Part shown: in pieces, positions 7,650 through 14,254 of the stretch | How positions within the stretch are numbered: position 1 is the stretch's first letter | Layout of the letters: each line of letters opens with the position of its first letter | DNA from: Sedimentisphaerales bacterium | Lineage (GTDB): Bacteria > Planctomycetota > Phycisphaerae > Sedimentisphaerales > SG8-4 | Direction of reading: 5' to 3' | Length of the DNA stretch: 14,459 nucleotides | Assembly (NCBI GenBank): GCA_016932895.1 | Contig: JAFGCA010000602.1 | Location: 1 to 14,459 of the forward strand | Program-made: the position numbers and the translations under genes | Notes under the pieces: generated by a model | What the model was told of the DNA's origin: nothing | Database searches by the model: none | What the model saw: only the letters and a program-made list of their open reading frames with translations

Positions 7650-10600
7650 CTATTCAGCAGGAAGGCCCGATACGCTGGCCGGGTCGAGACCTATGTTGCC
7701 GTCGGTCGGCGCCAAGATCTGAATCCCGTAGATCGGGGTCTCAGCCGTGACGGCGATACCGCCGGCGGCCTGGTTGCTGATCTTGGGGCCCGGATTGAAC
7801 CAATCGCTCTTGGCGAAGGACACCATGCCAGCGGCGGGGTTGCCTTCGGCATTGAGTGGTTGAATGAAGCCGAGATCGTTACCGCCTCGCTCGATGATGA
7901 AGACCGTACTTACCGGTACGGCGAACAGCATTTTGATGTAGCCGGAATCATCGAGACTGGCGTACGTGCTCAGATCGAGGTCATCGGCGTCCGCCGCCGG
8001 GTGATCGGCGTACTTCTCGAAATCGGTCGTGGTGGTGCCAACGACCAGATCGTTCGCCTCGATCCCGTTGATCGCAAGGACCATGCCGTCGTCGCCGGTG
8101 ATTTCGGCGCTGTCGAGCGGAGCGACCGCCAGACCGCTGGGCAGGAACGTTGCGTCGAGCAAGCGGATGTCATCGACGTAGAGGATTCCATCCCCACCGG
8201 CAGCCGGACTGCCCAGCCCGATCGTCATCGCGCTGACGGCGCTGAGGTTCACGCCCTGAGCGGTGATATCCTCGAGGTCGATCAGCCATCGGGTCCAGTC
8301 GTTTGTGACGATGGCCTCGGGCCCGTCGGGATGGTTGATGGTGGCCGAGGCGGCTCCGCTTTCCACGGTGACGTAGAAGTTCTCGGGACCGTTGCCGGCC
8401 TGTCCGATGTCCTTGACGTTCTCGAACGGTCCGGCTGCATCCACCGTGCCGGCCACAGCGACGTTCGAGAACACCGCCGTATTCGTGATGCGGTCGGCAT
8501 CGGCAGTATCGGAGGAAACCGCCAGGCCGACGTAGACGCTCTGGCCCATCGTGACCATGACTGTGTCGCCGATGGGCTCCCATGCGGTCCCGTCGGACGA
8601 GTGCTCGGCGGTGAACTGGGTGCCCTGACGCGTCAGGCGGAACCAGTGCGGCAGCACAAACGTGGCCGGGAAGGGCGGCTCTTCGGAGGTCCCCGCCAGG
8701 TCCGAGCCCGCGAACGTGCGCCAGCGCAGGAAGCCCTGGCCCGTCGAACGGAACCCGCAGGTCGCCATCACCGAGCCCGGATCAAGGGTCTCGCGGATCA
8801 TGACGCTGGCGGTGGCCCAGTCGGAAGGCCTGTCGATACTCTCAATCAGCGCGGTGACCGTGCCGTTGCCGGTAAGCGTCTTGGAGACGAAGCGGAAACC
8901 GTCGGATACCCCGTCGAGGCCGTTGCCGGAGCCGGTGACGGTGTATTTCTCTTTGTCCGCATCGTAGCTGAACGCCCCGACGGGCGCCTGGCCTTTAAAC
9001 CACACCGCCAGAGCCTCGGAATCATTCGCCAGCCAATTCTGGGGGGCAGCGAAGGTTCGCTTGGCCTGGGACAGAGACGCGGTCGTGTTGTCATACGACA
9101 TGTTCATCGCCTGCCGTCCGGAATGGACGATCTCCTGTTCTGCGAACGGTGCCACATCGTTGCCCACGTAGGAACCTCCGTTCTCAGGGGCGGTTGCGCC
9201 GTCGATCCAGATCGAGTAGAGGCGGTCGGCCAACTCGTCGTCCGTATAGTTCTCAAAGTCGTCCACCACCATGAACTCGGCGACGGTGAAGCTCCAGACG
9301 TGGCCCTTGATGGGGCTTTGCGGATCGCCCGGGATGACCTCGTCGATGCGCCAGTAGTAAGTCTTGCCCGGTTCGAGGCCCCGGGCAATATAGGTGCTCG
9401 TTTCCTGCTCGCCTTTGAAGATGCCGAGGGTTCCCGTAGTGGCGGCGTCGACGGCCGCGGCGTCATCGCCGAGGAAGACGCGGTGGGTCGCATCGGGAGC
9501 GGCCGCTTCCCAGCGCAGTCTCGGGCTTTGGCTGATATTCACCGCTTCCATGGCGGGATAGACCAGCCGGGCCCGCACGACGGGCACCAGGACCGCCGAC
9601 GGGATCGTCTGGCGGGCGATCAAGTCGCTCTGCCAGAGGACCTCGATCTCGGCGCCGCCGGCGTTCTGGTAGTACTCCACGGCGATGGGATACTGACCGG
9701 CTGCGAGATTGATGGTTCCGGCCGCGTCACGGGCCACGTGGCTGCTCCAATCCTCTGCCACCAGTTCGTTGTTGACGTAGATACGTGAGCCGTCGTTGCT
9801 GCGGATGATGAAGGTATAGACGCCGTCGGCCGGGATCTGGATTTCACCCTTCCAGCGGGCCGAGAACTGCTCGCGATCGACGGCGGGATCGGGTGCAGCC
9901 TGTCCCCAGTCGAAGTCGATCTGGACGTCCACGCGACTAACGACGGGGTCGCCGAAGAGATAGAATTCACCCGTGAAGTAGTCGGCCTTGAGGCCGCCTT
10001 CGCCGGCGGGAGTGGTGGTGAAGCTCCACACGTTGCCTTTGGCGGTGTTGACGCCGTCGAATTCATCGACGCGCCAGTAGTACGTAGTCCCCGCTTGCAG
10101 CATTCCCGGATCGTAGGTCGGTTCTACCGTGGGCATGGCTCCTTCGGTGGCGTTGGCGATCGTGTCGAAGTCCGTGCCGATGAAGACGTTGTGGAATATG
10201 GCCTCGGCACCGGCGCTCCAGGCGAGATCGGCGTCCGGATCGACGAACAAGGCGCCCTCCACCGGGACCGGGTCAAAAGCGGTTGCGCCGATGAGATGGA
10301 AGCTCCAGATCGGCCCGGGCATGACCTCCTGGGTGGTCGTGGTGGTCACGATGCGCCAGTAGTAGGTGCCGGGGTCCAGACCGTCGGCGTAGGGGCCGCC
10401 GGGGGTGCACACGGCCGCAAAGGGCTGACTGGCCGCGGCCAGCAGCGCCGTTGCGTCGAGGTTCTCGACCTCGGCCAAGCTCACGCTGAAGTAGACCTCT
10501 TCAGAGGTTGCATCCATGCCCCGGGCCCACATCAGGATGGGACAGATCGTGCTGATCGTGGCTCCGTTGGCCGGATTGGGTGCGGAAGCGAACGGTGTGC

Positions 10601-11276
10601 CCCGAACCGCGCAGATGCAGCTCGGGTCCATGCCGGGACTCGTGAATACCAACCCTTCAATGACCGCATCGTTCGCCAGTGCGTTGCCGTCGGCGTCCAG
10701 GAGATCGGTGATTTTCCAGGCGATGCCGTGAATTGGCTGGTTGTTATTTGGCCCCGGCGTCCGGTTGATGTCCGGCCTTGGCTCGGGGCCCAGGTCCTTC
10801 CATTTGCTGGCGGGCACGACGACTTTCTGGCCCAGAGCGCCGTCGGGCAGGATCGCCTGTACGGTGAATTCGTCGTTGCCTCCGGCCTCGAAAATGAAGA
10901 AATCGAATTTGTCCGCACCGTTGGTGTCCTGCCACGTGGGCGAGCCACCGAAGTTGATCGTGGTAATCTCCGGCGGGTTGGCCCCGTTACGCGGCGCGAA
11001 GTCGTTGAGCTCCAGGTTGTCGGCCAGCGTGATGTCTTGGCGTCCCGCCTCGTCGTTGACGTTGACCACGCCGGTGCTCTCTCCGACCACGAGATCTTCA
11101 AACGCGATGTCGTGGTCGGGGAAGGTAAAGCCTTTCAGCCAGTACTGTGGTGGCGAGGCATCGGTGTTCTTGTCCAGGACCAGGTCGAGGTCCGAGATGG
11201 CCCAGAACTCCGCTTGGGCCGGCACCGCCATGAGCGCGGCCACACACAATAGCAGGCCCATCATTCTCTTACCCAT
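7650..11276 (-). CDS. Secreted multidomain surface protein (Fn3-like repeats, PA14, split jelly-roll with DUF1349-like insert)
   Basis: 1208 residues. A Sec signal peptide (MGKRM then a hydrophobic core, cleavage after A20-Q21-A22) sends it out of the cell. Domains in order: an unassigned N-module (about 28-225); three Fn3-like modules (228-330, 333-423, 568-667), each with a TYYWR strand and an IWSF/VWSF end; a PA14 domain (428-565) with SNDGSRIYVNNELV (493-506); a jelly-roll/CBM-like domain (668-770 plus 949-1040, ending ILYVDDIRLL); a DUF1349-like beta-sandwich set into it (771-948, with HWFRLTRQGTQFTAEHSSDG 877-896); and a C-module (1056-1205) resembling the N-module. These modules usually bind polysaccharide or act in adhesion; no catalytic site is apparent and no sorting signal closes the C-terminus. 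ATG 11276 has AAAGGAG 8 nt upstream; the frame is open 111 codons further, but that part is not protein-like. Function inferred from domains only. Confidence 0.88.
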   Translation of the reverse strand: MGKRMMGLLLCVAALMAVPAQAEFWAISDLDLVLDKNTDASPPQYWLKGFTFPDHDIAFEDLVVGESTGVVNVNDEAGRQDITLADNLELNDFAPRNGANPPEITTINFGGSPTWQDTNGADKFDFFIFEAGGNDEFTVQAILPDGALGQKVVVPASKWKDLGPEPRPDINRTPGPNNNQPIHGIAWKITDLLDADGNALANDAVIEGLVFTSPGMDPSCICAVRGTPFASAPNPANGATISTICPILMWARGMDATSEEVYFSVSLAEVENLDATALLAAASQPFAAVCTPGGPYADGLDPGTYYWRIVTTTTTQEVMPGPIWSFHLIGATAFDPVPVEGALFVDPDADLAWSAGAEAIFHNVFIGTDFDTIANATEGAMPTVEPTYDPGMLQAGTTYYWRVDEFDGVNTAKGNVWSFTTTPAGEGGLKADYFTGEFYLFGDPVVSRVDVQIDFDWGQAAPDPAVDREQFSARWKGEIQIPADGVYTFIIRSNDGSRIYVNNELVAEDWSSHVARDAAGTINLAAGQYPIAVEYYQNAGGAEIEVLWQSDLIARQTIPSAVLVPVVRARLVYPAMEAVNISQSPRLRWEAAAPDATHRVFLGDDAAAVDAATTGTLGIFKGEQETSTYIARGLEPGKTYYWRIDEVIPGDPQSPIKGHVWSFTVAEFMVVDDFENYTDDELADRLYSIWIDGATAPENGGSYVGNDVAPFAEQEIVHSGRQAMNMSYDNTTASLSQAKRTFAAPQNWLANDSEALAVWFKGQAPVGAFSYDADKEKYTVTGSGNGLDGVSDGFRFVSKTLTGNGTVTALIESIDRPSDWATASVMIRETLDPGSVMATCGFRSTGQGFLRWRTFAGSDLAGTSEEPPFPATFVLPHWFRLTRQGTQFTAEHSSDGTAWEPIGDTVMVTMGQSVYVGLAVSSDTADADRITNTAVFSNVAVAGTVDAAGPFENVKDIGQAGNGPENFYVTVESGAASATINHPDGPEAIVTNDWTRWLIDLEDITAQGVNLSAVSAMTIGLGSPAAGGDGILYVDDIRLLDATFLPSGLAVAPLDSAEITGDDGMVLAINGIEANDLVVGTTTTDFEKYADHPAADADDLDLSTYASLDDSGYIKMLFAVPVSTVFIIERGGNDLGFIQPLNAEGNPAAGMVSFAKSDWFNPGPKISNQAAGGIAVTAETPIYGIQILAPTDGNIGLDPASVSGLPAE

Positions 11277-11716
11277 GATGCTTCTCCTTTCACAAATAGT
11301 CACTACGCTTGCTGAGTTGACAATGTTGATTGACGTGATGTGCGATCGGCGGGCGCGTGCATTGCCGCCTCTGGTATGGTTCGCTGTCTCTGAAAGGGGC
11401 ACCGCTACGAACGGCCTTGTGTCCATGGTTTGCCCTCTGCAAAAAGTGTCGCTGCACCACGACACCCTCTTCATCGGCGTGCGGGTCGGCGTGCTTAAGG
11501 GGATCGAGACGGGTGTCTTGGGGCTCGCTGCCGGACAGGGGATATCCACGGTGGGTTGACTTGAGCCCAAGCCGACGCGGATGGCCCAAAACCGCTCCGT
11601 CCGCCGCACAAAAGGGCGGCCGCACTGCGAATGTAACTCCTACCTCCGGTCCCCCGGTCGGCATCACACACCTCCAGATTTGCCTACAGCAGGGTACGAA
11701 CTGACACTCATGCCCC
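11277..11716 (-). other. Long leader region of the exported-protein gene; no gene seen
   Basis: About 440 bases without a convincing gene on either strand; open frames here have implausible composition and are continuations or shadows. On the minus strand the region would be the 5' leader if the promoter at 11717-11745 is used. It holds the ribosome-binding site (AAAGGAG, complement of 11285-11291), a terminator-like hairpin (11441-11465) and a segment (11413-11440) resembling part of the c-di-GMP-I riboswitch core. Whether it is regulatory is inference. Confidence 0.4.
11441..11465 (-). terminator. Terminator-like hairpin inside the leader (possible attenuator)
   Basis: Read on the minus strand: GTGTCG, an 8-nt loop, CGACAC, then five T residues. 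The stem is only 6 bp but the T-run is immediate, as in intrinsic terminators. It lies about 165 nt upstream of the start codon, so it would cut the leader short before the gene. Confidence 0.4.
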
Positions 11717-11745
11717 ATAATATCACTGGGATTGGATCGGAACAA
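11717..11745 (-). promoter_or_regulatory. Candidate promoter for the exported-protein gene
   Basis: On the minus strand, TTGTTC (complement of 11740-11745) and TATTAT (complement of 11717-11722) are separated by 17 bp. This implies a leader of about 430 nt. No better minus-strand promoter was found closer to the gene, but the -35 match is modest. Confidence 0.4.
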
Positions 11746-11816
11746 TCCCATTACGTGCAGACGCACTACCCAAAACGCGCAGGGCCTTGACCGGGTTAGT
11801 GCTCTGTCGCTTGTCA

Positions 11817-11822
11817 TATAAT
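11817..11822 (+). promoter_or_regulatory. Perfect TATAAT box next to the interspersed repeat
   Basis: A consensus TATAAT lies 4 bases before the left arm of the inverted repeat. No -35 hexamer at a suitable distance is visible (TTGACC at 11787-11792 is 24 bp away), and no gene starts within 350 bases on the plus strand. Likely a chance match or part of the repeat's insertion context. Confidence 0.2.
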
Positions 11823-11826
11823 GATT

Positions 11827-11930
11827 GTCATCCTGAGTGTAAGCGAAGGATCTCGCCATCGCACGTCCCTTCTGATGCGATGCTGACTTCTCTTCCTCAG
11901 CCCAGATGCTTCACTTCGTTCAGCATGGCA
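11827..11930. repeat. Interspersed element with imperfect 27-bp terminal inverted repeats
   Basis: The left arm 11827-11853 (begins GTCATCCTGAG, ends GAAGGATCT) and the right arm 11904-11930 (begins AGATGCTTCACTTCG, ends CAGCATGGCA) are imperfect reverse complements across their whole length, enclosing 50 bases. Such arms (ATCCTGAG...GCGAAGGAT / ATGCTTC...CAGCATG) are familiar from many unrelated bacterial genomes, where conceptual translation gives the spurious peptides 'HAERSEAS' and 'SLTLRMT'. Both appear on the minus strand here, so minus-strand frames over this stretch should not be called as genes. It lies in the intergenic space between the divergent exported-protein and paralogue genes. 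Confidence 0.7.
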
Positions 11931-11955
11931 ACCCTCTGATGAGTTGAGATAAAGC

Positions 11956-11969
11956 ACGAGGTACCTCGT
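11956..11969. repeat. 14-bp perfect palindrome ACGAGGTACCTCGT
   Basis: A perfect self-complementary 14-mer lies 26 bases beyond the interspersed repeat and about 220 bases upstream of the tandem paralogue pair. It could be an operator for a dimeric regulator or part of a larger repeat unit. The sequence alone does not decide. Confidence 0.5.
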
Positions 11970-12083
11970 TCCAGTCTCTCCACAAGCAGGTATGGGTCTG
12001 TCCTGAGGCGATGACCCCGGCCGGCGAGGATGGAATCGGTACAAAGAAAAGTTGCCCTGAGTGAAGCAAAAGCCCCGGCGGCC

Positions 12084-12092
12084 TGTTATATT
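12084..12092 (+). promoter_or_regulatory. Candidate extended -10 promoter for the tandem secreted pair
   Basis: TGTTATATT reads as an extended -10 (TG, one base, TATATT). No convincing -35 is present, as is common for extended -10 promoters. Transcription would begin near 12099, giving a leader of about 90 nt to the ATG at 12190. Confidence 0.4.
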
Positions 12093-12189
12093 AGGGAGCA
12101 GCGTTCGGGCTTGCCCGACGACTGTCCCGAAACAGGGTGCCGGAGAAAGGGCGCTACAACAGGATTCCAATACGAGAAAGGAGAACGCC

Positions 12190-12699
12190 ATGAGTGTGAG
12201 AAGTGTGTCTTTGGCAATTGTGGTCTTGCTGGCTGTTTGTGCGGTTCCCGCGCCGGCGCAGGACAAACTTGGCGACCTCCTGTACCAGGGGGGCTATGAG
12301 TGGATTCTCGGCAAGTGGGCCGCCACCACCGACGAGGGCAACCAGATCGAACTGGAGTACAAGTGGGGGCTTGACAAGCACGTCATTCTGTTGGACTTCA
12401 AGATGGGCGACTTCAAGCTCCACGGCATGATCATGTATGTGCCGTCCAAGGAGGAGGTTACCCAGGTCAGCGCCGACAACAAGGGCGGCATCTGGAAGGG
12501 CACGTGGCGCGACGATTACGGCGAGGCGGTCAATCGAATGGAGGGCACGCAGGCAGACGGGGAGACCATGAAGGCCGAGTTGGTCCATTCGAAGGTGGAT
12601 GCCGACACGATGAAGGTCGTGATGTACGGCGTCGACGACGATGGCTACCGCGCTTCCGACGCGTGGGGGACCTTGAACTACAAACGCCAGAAGAAATAG
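12190..12699 (+). CDS. Secreted protein, tandem paralogue A (lipocalin-like by guess)
   Basis: 169 residues with a clear Sec signal peptide (MSVRS, hydrophobic core, cleavage after A21-P22-A23), so periplasmic or exported. ATG 12190 is chosen for its AAAGGAG 8 nt upstream; the in-frame ATG at 12061 would bury the signal peptide. The mature part has GGYEWILGKW (34-43), EYKWGLDKHVILLDF (56-70), LHGMIMYVP (77-85) and GGIWKGTWRDDYG (99-111): alternating short strands with repeated Trp and a G-x-W start. This resembles small beta-barrels of the lipocalin/DUF1579 kind, but I do not recognise the family and no active site is apparent. It is followed 55 bases later by a paralogue with its own ribosome-binding site, presumably in one operon. 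Confidence 0.85.
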   Translation: MSVRSVSLAIVVLLAVCAVPAPAQDKLGDLLYQGGYEWILGKWAATTDEGNQIELEYKWGLDKHVILLDFKMGDFKLHGMIMYVPSKEEVTQVSADNKGGIWKGTWRDDYGEAVNRMEGTQADGETMKAELVHSKVDADTMKVVMYGVDDDGYRASDAWGTLNYKRQKK

Positions 12700-12754
12700 G
12701 CGGGAGGGTGGGTCCTTGACCCGCGCTTGTGCTTTGCAGGAGAAAGGAGAACCG

Positions 12755-13267
12755 ATGTTGCGCAAATCAGCGATTCTGTTGCTTGTCAGCTTCTTTGCTG
12801 TTGTGAGTGTGCCCGCCGGGGCCCAGGACAATCTGGGTGACCTGGTCACCGAAGCCGGGTACGCCGGCATGCTCGGGAAATGGACGGCCGTCGACGACCA
12901 GGGCCGCGAGAACCATCTTGAATTCAAATGGGCACTCGACAAGCATGTCATCCTCGTCGACGTCCAGATCAACCAGTTCAAGTATCACGGCATGATCATG
13001 TTCGTAGCCTCCAGCCAGGAGGTTGTCCAGATCGGCGCCGACAACATGGGCGGTACCTGGAAGGGGACCTGGAGTGAAGACTACGAGGGCATCGTCAATC
13101 GAAGCGAGCGTCTGAATGCCGACGGCACGAAAGAGAAAGTGGAACACGTCTACATCAAGGTGGACGCGAACACCTTCAAGGTCAAGGAGTACGCCGTCGA
13201 GTCGGATGGCTGGCGTGCTTCGTCGCCGCGGGGCGAGCTGACGTTCAAGAGCCGCAAGTCCAAGTAG
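12755..13267 (+). CDS. Secreted protein, tandem paralogue B
   Basis: 170 residues, signal peptide MLRKSAILLL... with cleavage after A22-G23-A24. ATG 12755 follows GAAAGGAGA; an upstream in-frame ATG at 12716 lacks a ribosome-binding site and would displace the signal peptide. The mature part aligns with paralogue A almost without gaps, about 79 identities in 146 positions by hand. The most conserved blocks are LGKW, KW-LDKHVIL, FK-HGMIM, ADN-GG-WKGTW-DY and KVDA-T-KV. The two differ in charge and most strongly at about 110-135 and near the C-terminus, so they may have different ligands or form a hetero-oligomer. No paralogue-specific promoter is seen in the 55-base gap. Function unknown. Confidence 0.85.
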   Translation: MLRKSAILLLVSFFAVVSVPAGAQDNLGDLVTEAGYAGMLGKWTAVDDQGRENHLEFKWALDKHVILVDVQINQFKYHGMIMFVASSQEVVQIGADNMGGTWKGTWSEDYEGIVNRSERLNADGTKEKVEHVYIKVDANTFKVKEYAVESDGWRASSPRGELTFKSRKSK

Positions 13268-13291
13268 ATCATCGGGGCCCCTGGGCAGAAA

Positions 13292-13326
13292 AGCAAACGG
13301 GCCGGTACGCGTGCGTACCGGCCCGT
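13292..13326 (-). terminator. Strong palindromic terminator between convergent genes
   Basis: A perfect 13-bp stem (13297-13309 with 13314-13326) has a 4-nt loop CGTG. Read on the minus strand it is followed by GTTTGCTTTTCT, so it serves the beta-barrel gene. It begins 30 bases after the stop codon of paralogue B and may also stop that transcript, although no T-run follows on the plus strand. Confidence 0.8.
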
Positions 13327-13344
13327 ATGGTATCGCCGGAAAGG

Positions 13345-14076
13345 TCAGAATCGGAAGCGCGCCCCGGCCATGTAGATCGGACCGCCCAGGTCGAAGCCGG
13401 AGTCTTCTTTTTCGAAGTCGTATTGAAACTCGAACAGCAGCTCGGCGTTGGAGCCGATAGGTACCGTCACCCCGGCCAGGACGAAGGGAAACAGCCCGTC
13501 GCCCAGGGCCTCGGTGTCCTCATCTTCGTAAACGTCCGTGTATATGTCATACGTCTCGGAGTATGTGTCCTCCCAGCTATCGAGGAACCAGAAGTAGCCG
13601 AGGCCCGCTCCGACGTATGGCTGGATGCCGTCATTGTCGCCGAAGGGGTAGTAGCGGGCGGCCAGGCGGATGTCGAGGACGCTCAGATCGTCTTCGTACG
13701 ACTCTTCGACCCATACGTCGTCGACGGTCCAGTACGCGTCCTCGCCGGAGACTGTGCCCAGCGAGGAGCCGCCGAACGTGAAGGCGACGTCCATGTGGTC
13801 GCCGGCAAACTTCCCGCTGCACAGCTCCAGTTCATAGCGGGCCCGCGTGGTCTTGTCGCCGTCGAGGGGGTGATCGAGCGTCTGCGCTCCCACTTTCAGG
13901 CCGATTCCCGGGCCCGAAGCGCCTTCGGCGCACGCGGCCAGGGCCAATGACAAAACGACCGCGAGGCAGACGGTTCGTCGGCGCCTCAACGGTACGGTCT
14001 CATCGTCCGGCGTGTTGGCAATTCGGTTTCGGCTTCGCGTTTGCCCCGATGTGAAGACAGACTTTGTGCGCATCAT
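13345..14076 (-). CDS. Outer-membrane beta-barrel protein
   Basis: 243 residues from ATG 14076. The C-terminal half shows amphipathic strands typical of small 8-stranded barrels (OmpW/OmpA-like 'outer membrane beta-barrel' families): LDIRLAARYYPFGD (134-147), IQPYVGAGLGYFW (151-163), FPFVLAGVTVPI (196-207), AELLFEFQYDF (211-221) and a final GARFRF ending in Phe, the usual barrel-assembly signal. A very acidic loop (168-193) would be extracellular and could bind cations. ATG 14076 has GGAG 9 nt upstream, but it puts about 30 polar residues before the hydrophobic signal. A TTG at 13989 would give a conventional signal peptide with four arginines. The signal ends LAAC (C49), a lipobox-like site. 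Probably monocistronic. Confidence 0.75.
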   Translation of the reverse strand: MMRTKSVFTSGQTRSRNRIANTPDDETVPLRRRRTVCLAVVLSLALAACAEGASGPGIGLKVGAQTLDHPLDGDKTTRARYELELCSGKFAGDHMDVAFTFGGSSLGTVSGEDAYWTVDDVWVEESYEDDLSVLDIRLAARYYPFGDNDGIQPYVGAGLGYFWFLDSWEDTYSETYDIYTDVYEDEDTEALGDGLFPFVLAGVTVPIGSNAELLFEFQYDFEKEDSGFDLGGPIYMAGARFRF

Positions 14077-14128
14077 TTTGGTGTTCTCCGTCATAGAAAT
14101 CCAGGCCGTCGATTTGTTTGTCTGATTC

Positions 14129-14146
14129 CCTTCACTCGTATGAAGG
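14129..14146. repeat. Short inverted repeat upstream of the beta-barrel gene
   Basis: CCTTCA (14129-14134) and TGAAGG (14141-14146) form a perfect 6-bp inverted repeat with a 6-base spacer, 53 bases upstream of the likely start codon of the minus-strand barrel gene. Its placement suits an operator, but a repeat this short can occur by chance. Confidence 0.3.
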
Positions 14147-14254
14147 CATCTCAGGACGGCGTGGTAACGGGATTTTCCGGACGCAGCGCCGAACCCAGGT
14201 TGAATCAGAGGCGCGGGGGTGTGCGGGCAGATGCTGAAGACGGTCGTGGGGGCG

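Noticed and set aside
7614..9788. A 724-codon open frame on the plus strand
   Set aside because: It lies antisense to the domain-rich exported protein, has no recognisable domains and a biased composition (Gly, Arg, Asp, Val) typical of an antisense shadow in GC-rich DNA.
10095..11252. A 385-codon open frame on the plus strand
   Set aside because: Antisense to the N-terminal half of the exported protein, with shadow-type composition and no family signature.
11290..12266. Minus-strand open frames of 189 and 150 codons
   Set aside because: Their sequences include translations of the interspersed repeat (FAYTQDD, HAERSEAS, SLTLRMT), a known source of spurious proteins, and otherwise lack protein-like features.
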